NCBI GenBank assembly: GCA_937890045.1
Contig: CALBXV010000600.1
Location: forward strand, 1 to 5,913
Direction of reading: 5' to 3'
Length of the DNA: 5,913 bases
DNA from: an uncultured archaeon
GTDB lineage: Archaea; Thermoproteota; Nitrososphaeria; Nitrososphaerales; CALBXV01
Below the pieces are notes generated by a model. The model was not told the origin of the DNA. It did no database searches and worked only from the letters and a program-made list of their open reading frames with translations. Each line of letters starts with the position of its first letter. The stretch's first letter is position 1. Shown in pieces: positions 1-5,443 of this stretch. The position numbers were made by a program, and so were the translations under genes.

Positions 1-74
1 AAGAATTTGATCAACATAAATTATGTTTATATTGGTATAATATTTTTAAAAATTTGAGTAGCGTAGGATCATAA
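1..74 (+). CDS. C-terminal end of an upstream gene (partial, unidentified)
   Basis: An open frame (first full codon at 3) runs in from the left edge and ends at TAA 72-74. It encodes 23 residues, roughly EFDQHKLCLYWYNIFKNLSS followed by VGS. The stop lies one base before the proposed aldolase start at 76, and the ribosome binding site of the aldolase sits inside its last codons. That is the same tight packing as the rest of the operon, and it is the main reason to prefer this frame. A competing frame (codons from 1) is also open until TGA 55-57 and cannot be excluded. The fragment is too short to assign a family or function. Confidence 0.5.
   Translation, partial: EFDQHKLCLYWYNIFKNLSSVGS
65..68 (+). 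promoter_or_regulatory. Ribosome binding site AGGA deciding a non-ATG start
   Basis: AGGA at 65-68 lies 7 bases before ATT 76 and 10 bases before ATA 79, the only plausible initiation codons ahead of the conserved aldolase N terminus. The stretch TAGGAT plus A/T-rich spacer closely resembles the site in front of the next gene (TAGGAT at 828-833 before ATG 842). Placement and resemblance are seen directly; use as a ribosome binding site is inferred. Confidence 0.55.
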
Positions 75-75
75 A

Positions 76-837
76 ATTATAAAAGCTCAATTAAAGAAAT
101 TATTAAGCAGAGGTGTAGTTGGTATTAAACAATCATTTGAGGATGAAGGTGTTCTTTTTGATGATGTTGTCAAGATGAAAAGAATATGTGATTCTGTAGG
201 AACTTATGTTAGTGTGAAAATAGGTGGATGTGAAGCTATTAGTGATATAAATAATTGTTTGTTATTAGATGTAAATGGTATAGTCGCTCCAATGGTTGAA
301 TCAGAGTTTGCACTACAAAAATTTATTGAAGCTGTTAATTCAAATATTCCTATTGAAAAAAGAAATAATTTGAATTTTTATATCAATATAGAAACAAAAA
401 ATGCATATGAAAATTTAGATAAAATATTGAGTTCACCAACTTCAAAATTATTAACTGGTATAGTTGTTGGTAGGTCAGATTTGACAAAATCATTTGGTTA
501 TGGAAAACAAGATGTAATTTCATCAGAAATGTGTGATGTTGTTATTGATATATTAACACAATCAAAAGAGTATGGTTTTAAAACTTTAATGGGTGGTAAT
601 ATTGGTAGTTCAAGTATTAATTTTATTAAAAAAATATATGATGTTAAACTTTTAGATAATATTGAAACAAGAAATGTTATTATTGATTTGAATAATGCCG
701 ACATTGATAATTTAGATAGTTTGATAAAGGATTCTTTATTGTTTGAATCAAATTGGTTAAATTATAAAGCTGATTATTATAGTAAAATTGGTAATGAGTA
801 TATAAATAGGTCTAAGATAATATTTGATAGGATATAA
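76..837 (+). CDS. HpcH/HpaI-type aldolase (aldolase/citrate lyase family), probable ATT start
   Basis: Predicted class II (metal-dependent) aldolase of the HpcH/HpaI/citrate lyase beta-like TIM-barrel superfamily, cytoplasmic. Such enzymes join or split pyruvate-type donors and aldehydes. Numbered from position 76 (253 residues), motifs in order are GVVGIKQSFEDEG near residues 13-25, the KIGGCEA strand (48-54), the GIVAPMVES segment (68-76), NIETK with candidate metal ligand E106, VVGRSDLTKSFGYGK with R133 and D135, a GGN turn and ETRNVIIDL near the C terminus. The first in-frame ATG is at 175, but the frame is open back to TAG 64, and those extra 33 codons carry family-like sequence. No ATG, GTG, TTG or CTG occurs between 64 and 175, so ATT 76 behind AGGA 65-68 is the best start, with ATA 79 second. 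The HAD and CMP-sugar synthetase neighbours suggest ulosonic-acid or related sugar synthesis; the real substrate is unknown. Confidence 0.85.
   Translation: MIKAQLKKLLSRGVVGIKQSFEDEGVLFDDVVKMKRICDSVGTYVSVKIGGCEAISDINNCLLLDVNGIVAPMVESEFALQKFIEAVNSNIPIEKRNNLNFYINIETKNAYENLDKILSSPTSKLLTGIVVGRSDLTKSFGYGKQDVISSEMCDVVIDILTQSKEYGFKTLMGGNIGSSSINFIKKIYDVKLLDNIETRNVIIDLNNADIDNLDSLIKDSLLFESNWLNYKADYYSKIGNEYINRSKIIFDRI
829..832 (+). promoter_or_regulatory. Ribosome binding site AGGA for the HAD gene
   Basis: AGGA lies 9 bases before ATG 842, inside the last codons of the aldolase gene. It supports ATG 842 over the in-frame TTG at 824, which lies upstream of this site and would add six residues (L/M-IGYNK) before the MKIDEF start. 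Confidence 0.6.
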
Positions 838-841
838 TAAA

Positions 842-1225
842 ATGAAAATTGATGAATTTAAAAATATGGTTGGTATTGAAGATAAAAATACAATAGCTAT
901 AGATTTCGATGGTGTTATACATAAAAATTCAAAGGGATTTTATGATGGTACTCTATATGGTGAACTAATTGATGGTGTAGAAGGTGCTTTAAAACAACTA
1001 TCTAATGATTATACTTTGATAGTTTATACTTGTAAAGCTAATCCAGAAAGACCACTTATAGATGGTAAAACAGGTGTTGAACTGATATGGGAATGGTTAG
1101 ATAAATATAATTTAAACCAATATATAGAAGATGTAACTTACACTAAACCAAATGCTAAATATTATATTGATGATAAGGCAATAAAATTCGTTGATTGGAA
1201 TCAAACTATAAAGGAAGTGGTATGA
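842..1225 (+). CDS. Small HAD-superfamily phosphatase
   Basis: A 127-residue haloacid dehalogenase-fold hydrolase, probably a cytoplasmic phosphomonoesterase. All four HAD motifs are visible. Motif I is IAIDFDGVIH, with nucleophile D21 and acid/base D23. Motif II is IVYTCKAN (T63). Motif III is the lysine of TKPNAKYY (K102). Motif IV is IDDKAI (D110, D111). The protein is short, with only a small insert after motif I, so it is of the capless or minimal-cap type usually acting on small phosphorylated substrates. It starts 4 bases after the aldolase stop, and its TGA (1223-1225) overlaps the next ATG (1222) as ATGA. Between an aldolase and a CMP-sugar synthetase, a role in dephosphorylating a sugar or ulosonic-acid phosphate is a reasonable inference, analogous to KDO-8-P or NeuAc-9-P phosphatases, but its sequence alone does not show the substrate. 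Similar small HAD proteins also occur in phage genomes. Confidence 0.85.
   Translation: MKIDEFKNMVGIEDKNTIAIDFDGVIHKNSKGFYDGTLYGELIDGVEGALKQLSNDYTLIVYTCKANPERPLIDGKTGVELIWEWLDKYNLNQYIEDVTYTKPNAKYYIDDKAIKFVDWNQTIKEVV
1211..1217 (+). promoter_or_regulatory. Ribosome binding site AAGGAAG for the cytidylyltransferase gene
   Basis: AAGGAAG, the strongest site in the window, ends 4 bases before ATG 1222 (6 bases counted from its GGA core). It decides ATG 1222 over the upstream in-frame TTG at 1195, which would add nine non-family residues. Confidence 0.7.
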
Positions 1226-1887
1226 ATAGAGAAAAAATAACGGCAGTAGTACCGATTAGAAAAGGTTCTCAACGAGTTAAAAATAAAAATTTTAAACCTT
1301 TTGCTGGAAAGAATTTATTAGAATTGAAACTTGAAATTTTGAAAAATATATCTTTGATTGATGATATAGTAGTTAATACAGATTCTCAAACTGCTATTTC
1401 AATAGCTAAAAGATATAAAGTAAATTATTTTGAAAGAGAGGAATATTATGCTAGTTCTAAATGTACAAATACTGAACATTGGATGAATTTAGCAGAAACA
1501 ACTGAATCTGATTATATTATACATTCTCCTTGTACTGCTCCATTAGTTACAAGTAAAACTTATTATGATTTTATTAATAGATTTATGTTAGTTAAAGATA
1601 CACACGATAGTTTGAATACAGTTAATTCTATAAAAGAGTATTTGTGGTTAGATGGAAAACCTATTAATTATGATAACAATAATGTTCCTAATAGTCAAGA
1701 TTTACCAGATATAGTAAATTTAACATTTGGAATATCAATAATTTCAAAAGAAAATATGAAAAAATTTGGTAATGTTGTTGGTAAAAATCCTACTTTTTAT
1801 AAAATTAATGATATTGAAGCTGTTGATGTTGATACTCCATTAGATTTTGAATTTGCAGAGTTTCTTTATAAAAAATATAGGAAATAA
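1222..1887 (+). CDS. CMP-sugar synthetase (acylneuraminate/KDO cytidylyltransferase family)
   Basis: A 221-residue cytidylyltransferase related to NeuA/KdsB/PseF enzymes, which couple CTP with an acidic 2-keto sugar to form CMP-sugar plus pyrophosphate in the cytoplasm. The N-terminal nucleotide-binding signature is VVPIRKGSQRVKNKNFKPF (residues 9-27; R13, K14, G15, S16, R18, K22, N23). It is followed by VVNTDSQ (50-56), SSKCTNTEHW (78-87), the IIHSPCTAPL strand and loop (99-108) and the C-terminal DVDTPLDFEFAEF segment with likely metal ligands D202 and D204. The length matches the single-domain family form, with no fused phosphatase or esterase domain; the separate HAD gene just upstream may fill that role. 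It shares an ATGA overlap with the HAD gene. The exact sugar (sialic, pseudaminic, legionaminic, KDO or another acid) cannot be read from sequence, so no gene symbol is given. No NeuB-like synthase is in the window. Confidence 0.88.
   Translation: MNREKITAVVPIRKGSQRVKNKNFKPFAGKNLLELKLEILKNISLIDDIVVNTDSQTAISIAKRYKVNYFEREEYYASSKCTNTEHWMNLAETTESDYIIHSPCTAPLVTSKTYYDFINRFMLVKDTHDSLNTVNSIKEYLWLDGKPINYDNNNVPNSQDLPDIVNLTFGISIISKENMKKFGNVVGKNPTFYKINDIEAVDVDTPLDFEFAEFLYKKYRK
1879..1882 (+). promoter_or_regulatory. Ribosome binding site AGGA for the GT42/DUF115-like gene
   Basis: AGGA overlaps the last codons of the cytidylyltransferase gene and sits 7 bases before ATG 1890. It is the last well-placed ribosome binding site in the window; later genes lack one. 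Confidence 0.6.
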
Positions 1888-1889
1888 TT

Positions 1890-2615
1890 ATGATTTACAA
1901 AAATATAATGGAATTAAAGGATATACATAAAGGAGAAGATATTTGGGTTCTTAATGCAGGCTCTTCTATGAATTTTGTAAATAATAATTTCTTTGATAAT
2001 AAAATAACAATTGGAGTTAATCAAATACATAGATTGTTTAGATGTAACTATGTTGTCATGAAGGATTTGGGAGAGTCTACCAGGTTCGATGAAAGTATTG
2101 TAGAATTAAAAGATAGTAACACAAAACTTTTGTTTTCAAGATATCATGCAGGAAACTATAATCCATCTCCAGGCACAGCTATGAGATCAGATGGTAAAAA
2201 TACACCTGAATATTCTGACAATTTTTATGTGTTTGATCATGGCAATAATGGTAGTTATAAAAAACCGGATGGTAGTTTAGACTTAGATGTGATTGGTAGT
2301 GAGGATAGAATCATAGCTATTAGATCTACATTTACTAGTGCTTTACATATATCAGCATATTTTGGGGCTAAAAATATAATGGTATGTGGTGTAGATAGTG
2401 GTAAAATTGATGGTAAAAGTTATATGGATGATTATACACAAAAACATTGGATTTCTGGGGGTAATAATCCAGGAACTGAACAATGGTTGGGGGGAATACA
2501 ACCTTTAAATATACAAGTAAGAGATAAAATCAAAGAAGTATATGATTGTAATATCTATTCTTTAAATCCTTTTTTAAATTTTAAATTAGATGGAAACACA
2601 TATGAACCCTTTTAA
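1890..2615 (+). CDS. Rossmann-fold protein resembling GT42 sialyltransferases / DUF115 family
   Basis: A 241-residue protein without signal peptide or membrane segment. It begins with a Rossmann-like strand, loop and helix, DIWVLNAGSSMNFV (residues 17-30), then TIGVNQIHRLFRCNYVVMKD (40-59). It has a long polar Gly/Asn/Asp-rich middle (about 88-138). It then shows IRSTFTSALHISAYFGAKN (144-162), MVCGVDSG (164-171) and a C-terminal DCNIYSLNPF strand (219-228). This order matches what is known of GT42 sialyltransferases such as Campylobacter Cst proteins (N-terminal GxGPSL loop, later TSG helix, then an SGID strand) and of DUF115/Maf-type proteins that handle nonulosonic acids. The gene starts 2 bases after the CMP-sugar synthetase stop, which favours a CMP-sugar-using transferase. 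The assignment is from remembered family pattern, not alignment. S25-S26 replace the usual GPS loop, and a hydrolase or unrelated Rossmann enzyme remains possible. Confidence 0.6.
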   Translation: MIYKNIMELKDIHKGEDIWVLNAGSSMNFVNNNFFDNKITIGVNQIHRLFRCNYVVMKDLGESTRFDESIVELKDSNTKLLFSRYHAGNYNPSPGTAMRSDGKNTPEYSDNFYVFDHGNNGSYKKPDGSLDLDVIGSEDRIIAIRSTFTSALHISAYFGAKNIMVCGVDSGKIDGKSYMDDYTQKHWISGGNNPGTEQWLGGIQPLNIQVRDKIKEVYDCNIYSLNPFLNFKLDGNTYEPF

Positions 2616-3363
2616 TGGTGGGATTGATTTTATAGTTGTTAGTTATTATAGAATAGACTATATCAAATTACTTATTAAAAGTATAAGAAAATTTGTTAAA
2701 CATCCATATCTGATAACTATAGTTGCGAATGAAACCCCAGAATCAAAAGAATATTTAGATTTATTTAAAACCTATAAATCTGCAGAAGATGTTAATATAA
2801 TACCAGGTACAAATCAGGTATCTTTTGAAGAAAGAGGAGGAATGGCTGGAGTAAAATGGGAAACTGATAAATTTGGTAATAAATTTGGTCCTGGTAGTAG
2901 AAATCATAGTAGAGGATTAACATTAGGAATGAAAAATACTAATCAAAAATATATCTGTTTTTTAGATAATGATGTTGTATTTTTAAATAATTGGGTTGAT
3001 GATATTTTACCAATGACCAAGAAATATTTATTTATTACTAGTAGATTTGAAAAAAATATTGCAAGACCTATGTTTATGATTTTTAAACGAGGTAAAGTAC
3101 CTTATCCGGATTATAGTTATGTAGATTCTTGTGGAAATATAACTAAATATGCTACAGATAATAATTTAGAATTTAAAGTATTAAAAAATTCATTAGATGA
3201 TAACAAATTATATAATGAACATTTAATTAAAGTACCACATGGGGAACAAACATATATAAATGATAAACCCTTCCATTTTCATTATGGTAGGGGAGGTAGT
3301 AGAGAAATAGAGAAATATAAAATATGGGTAAAGGAAGTTAAAAAGTTTTTAAATGAGGTATAG
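2602..3363 (+). CDS. GT-A fold glycosyltransferase (GT2-like) with DND motif
   Basis: A 253-residue cytoplasmic or membrane-associated glycosyltransferase. It opens with a nucleotide-binding strand and loop, GIDFIVVSYYRIDYIKLLIK (residues 7-26), and has the ITIVANE strand (38-44). The SRNHSRGLTLGMKN helix (99-112) is typical of GT2 relatives. The metal-binding DxD equivalent is FLDNDVVF (D122-N123-D124). A late HFHYGRGG (from H225) may supply a metal or phosphate ligand. It is shorter than most two-domain GT2 enzymes but holds the catalytic core. Two starts compete: ATG 2590 and ATG 2602. I chose 2602 because a weak GGA at 2592-2594 precedes it and the extra METH residues add nothing; 2590 would give 257 residues. 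Either way it overlaps the previous gene (stop 2613-2615) by 14 or 26 bases, implying coupled translation. It probably adds a sugar from a nucleotide-sugar donor to a surface glycan; donor and acceptor are unknown. Confidence 0.75.
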   Translation: MNPFNGGIDFIVVSYYRIDYIKLLIKSIRKFVKHPYLITIVANETPESKEYLDLFKTYKSAEDVNIIPGTNQVSFEERGGMAGVKWETDKFGNKFGPGSRNHSRGLTLGMKNTNQKYICFLDNDVVFLNNWVDDILPMTKKYLFITSRFEKNIARPMFMIFKRGKVPYPDYSYVDSCGNITKYATDNNLEFKVLKNSLDDNKLYNEHLIKVPHGEQTYINDKPFHFHYGRGGSREIEKYKIWVKEVKKFLNEV

Positions 3364-3958
3364 AACAGATATTATTAATTTTTTGATTAAAAATTATAAC
3401 TTAAAAAGTTATTTAGAGGTAGGTACACATGACCCCAATAGAAATTTTAATAAAATAAAAATCAAATATAAGGAATGTGTAGACCCAAACCCAAAAAATA
3501 AATCTATAACTTTTAAAATGACATCAGATGAATTTTTTCAAAAAATCGATAAAAACAAAAAATATGACATAATTTTTATTGATGGGTTACACCAGGAAAA
3601 TCAAGTAGATAAAGATATACAAAATTCCCTAGATCATTTAAGTGGTAAAGGATTTATTATCATGCATGATTGTAACCCAATATCAGAATATATGCAAAGA
3701 GAAGTTCAGGGGAGGGGTTATTGGAATGGTACTGTTTGGAAGTCTTGGGTAAAGTTAAGGTGTACCAGAGGGGATTTAAAAATGTTAGTTGTTAATATAG
3801 ATCATGGTTGTGGAGTAATTCATAGAGGGGGCCAAAATATATGGAACAAATTTACTAATATACAAGAATGTACCCAATATTCGTATTTAGATAAATACCG
3901 ATCAGATTTACTAAATTTAGTGTCAGTAAATAAATTTAAAGAATTATACAATGTCTAA
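3353..3958 (+). CDS. Class I SAM-dependent methyltransferase (Methyltransf_24-like)
   Basis: A 201-residue Rossmann methyltransferase. SAM-binding motif I is SYLEVGTHDPN (residues 19-29). The acidic strand-2 end is CVDPNP (D44). KYDIIFIDGLH (70-80) forms strand 4 with D77 and H80, and GFIIMHDCNP (100-109) forms strand 5 with the HD pair typical of this family, which often modifies sugars in polysaccharide or antibiotic clusters. A less recognisable C-terminal third with several Cys, Trp and Gly (residues 110-170) probably binds substrate. ATG 3353 overlaps the glycosyltransferase stop by 11 bases. The only purine-rich site (AAGGAAG near 3331-3337) is about 15 bases away, too far for normal use, so coupling is likely. 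It probably caps or decorates a sugar made or transferred by its neighbours; the methylated position is unknown. Confidence 0.8.
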   Translation: MRYRTDIINFLIKNYNLKSYLEVGTHDPNRNFNKIKIKYKECVDPNPKNKSITFKMTSDEFFQKIDKNKKYDIIFIDGLHQENQVDKDIQNSLDHLSGKGFIIMHDCNPISEYMQREVQGRGYWNGTVWKSWVKLRCTRGDLKMLVVNIDHGCGVIHRGGQNIWNKFTNIQECTQYSYLDKYRSDLLNLVSVNKFKELYNV

Positions 3959-4709
3959 AAATATAATTTATATGGTGGCCATAGATCACCACACCTCTCA
4001 ATTTAAGGTTACAGATTATTGTCAACCCTCAATTGATTCCTGGAAATCTTGGTGTAAAAAACATAATGTAGAATTCTATTTAAATTCAGAACATGATAAA
4101 AGATTTGATAAACCAATTTGGAATAAGGAATTAGTTTTTGAAAAAATAGGGGATTCATATGATAAAATTGGAATCGTAGATGCTGATACAATGCCAAGAT
4201 GGGATATGCCAAATATATTTGATTTATATTCTGAAGATGATTTTTGTGGTGTTATAGATAATGATAATTTAGGGTATCTTAATCATAGTATTTCTGCTTA
4301 TAAAAAATTCTTTCCTGGTGTTAATTTGGACATGTATTCATATATTAATGCGGGAGTAATATTTTTTTCAAAAAAACATAAAAAAGTATTTGATCATTTA
4401 TTAGAATTTTATTACCTTAATAAGGAAGAAATAGATAATTGGAATATTCCAAACACGGGAAGAGAGCAAACTATTTTCAATTTTGTGTTAGAGAAATTAA
4501 AAATAAAAAAGAAATTTTTACCCCCATCATATAATTTAATAGGAATGGTAAAAAAAGATATGTTTCATCACAACTGGACATTAGGAGATAAAACACCTTA
4601 TTTTATGAAGTACGGATTATTATGGCACTTTACAGGATTTCCTATAGAAGAAAGAATTAGAATAATGAATGAAATTTGGGTTACATATAAAGATAAATGG
4701 TTAAAATGA
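3951..4709 (+). CDS. GT-A glycosyltransferase with DAD motif (GT8-like), tandem paralogue 1
   Basis: A 252-residue retaining-type-looking GT-A glycosyltransferase. It starts with an IIYMVAID strand (residues 5-12), then SWKSWCKKHNVEF (30-42), GIVDADTMPRWDMPN (74-88) with the metal-binding DxD at D77-A78-D79, YINAGVIFFSKKHKKVF (131-147), REQTIFNFVL (171-180) and a C-terminal LLWHFTG (223-229). The late histidine resembles the C-terminal metal-binding His of GT8 enzymes. No membrane segment is seen. ATG 3951 overlaps the methyltransferase stop by 8 bases and no ribosome binding site is visible. The next gene has the same motif order, so the pair looks like a gene duplication. Donor and acceptor cannot be predicted. 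A polysaccharide-modifying role is inferred from context. Confidence 0.75.
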   Translation: MSKNIIYMVAIDHHTSQFKVTDYCQPSIDSWKSWCKKHNVEFYLNSEHDKRFDKPIWNKELVFEKIGDSYDKIGIVDADTMPRWDMPNIFDLYSEDDFCGVIDNDNLGYLNHSISAYKKFFPGVNLDMYSYINAGVIFFSKKHKKVFDHLLEFYYLNKEEIDNWNIPNTGREQTIFNFVLEKLKIKKKFLPPSYNLIGMVKKDMFHHNWTLGDKTPYFMKYGLLWHFTGFPIEERIRIMNEIWVTYKDKWLK

Positions 4710-5443
4710 AGAATGTAGTATTTGTTATAGCAATTGAAACGGATTCTAGAAGTAGAGATCAAGAATATAAATGGTCTATAGCTAGTTGGGAAAAATGGTG
4801 TAAGAAGAATAATGTTGAATTATTCATTATGCAAGATTTATTGTGTCCAATTGAACAAATGAAATTAACTTGGCAACGATATTATTTATTTGATTTATTA
4901 GAAGATGGGGGAATTGAATATGATCAAATATGCATGGTAGATGCGGATACAATAATTCACCCAAATTGTCCTAATTTTTTTGAACTAACAGAAAATAAAT
5001 TAACCGCAGTAATTAATCCTGTTAATGAGTGGGTAATGAGAAGTATTGAAGTATACCAACATTATGTTTTTAAAGATCAAGATGTTGTTGAATTTTGGAA
5101 ATACTTTAATTGTGGGTTTCAGGTTGTTAACAAAAAACATAAAGAATTTTTTAATATAATAAAAGAATTTTATTCTAATAACCAACAAATGTTAATTGAA
5201 CTTCAAAATAAAGTAGGATTAGGTAGTGATCAAACCCCATTTAATTTTCTTTTAAGAATGCATAATATAGAAACAAAAACACTACCTTATACTTATAATA
5301 TGCAAGATTTGAATAGAAAAGAAATTTGTACCGAAGATTTATTATTTTCAAAATTGGGATGGATATATCATTTTAATACATGGCCAAAACCTACACCTGG
5401 GTATTGGATGGAAAAAACATATAAAGCACTTTATGAAAAGTAA
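4706..5443 (+). CDS. GT-A glycosyltransferase with DAD motif (GT8-like), tandem paralogue 2
   Basis: A 245-residue relative of the preceding glycosyltransferase. Shared landmarks are the N-terminal NVVFVIAIE strand (residues 3-11), SWEKWCKKNNVEL (27-39), CMVDADTIIHPNCPN (76-90) with DxD at D79-A80-D81, YFNCGFQVVNKKHKEFF (133-149), GSDQTPFNFLL (173-183), PYTYN and WIYHFN (219-224). It differs from its paralogue by a longer stretch between the SW-WC block and the DAD motif and by Cys for Ala in the N-C/A-G turn, which may mark a different donor. ATG 4706 forms an ATGA overlap with the previous stop and aligns with the paralogue's N terminus. ATG 4697 would add three residues (MVK) and is less likely. 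Neither has a clear ribosome binding site. Probably adds a further sugar to the same glycan. Confidence 0.75.
   Translation: MKNVVFVIAIETDSRSRDQEYKWSIASWEKWCKKNNVELFIMQDLLCPIEQMKLTWQRYYLFDLLEDGGIEYDQICMVDADTIIHPNCPNFFELTENKLTAVINPVNEWVMRSIEVYQHYVFKDQDVVEFWKYFNCGFQVVNKKHKEFFNIIKEFYSNNQQMLIELQNKVGLGSDQTPFNFLLRMHNIETKTLPYTYNMQDLNRKEICTEDLLFSKLGWIYHFNTWPKPTPGYWMEKTYKALYEK

Noticed and set aside
1..57. Alternative open frame at the left edge ending at TGA 55-57
   Set aside because: Open for 18 codons, but leaves a longer gap to the aldolase; the frame ending at 74 fits the tight spacing of this operon better. Not fully excluded.
246..253. Second TATAAATA octamer (T4 late promoter core)
   Set aside because: Sits deep inside the aldolase with no gene start downstream for about 590 bases; expected by chance in this base composition.
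498..704. Minus-strand open frame of 68 codons inside the aldolase
   Set aside because: Lies fully antisense to a well-supported gene, shows no recognisable motif, and is hydrophobic as expected from reverse-reading AT-rich coding DNA.
1195..1221. Upstream TTG start for the cytidylyltransferase
   Set aside because: Adds nine residues inside the HAD gene without family resemblance, whereas ATG 1222 has the best ribosome binding site in the window.
4009..4212. Minus-strand open frame of 67 codons inside the first DAD glycosyltransferase
   Set aside because: Antisense shadow of a conserved gene, with no start signal or family-like sequence.
5000..5188. Minus-strand open frame of 62 codons inside the second DAD glycosyltransferase
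   Set aside because: Antisense shadow, Phe/Ile/Lys-rich without motif or ribosome binding site.
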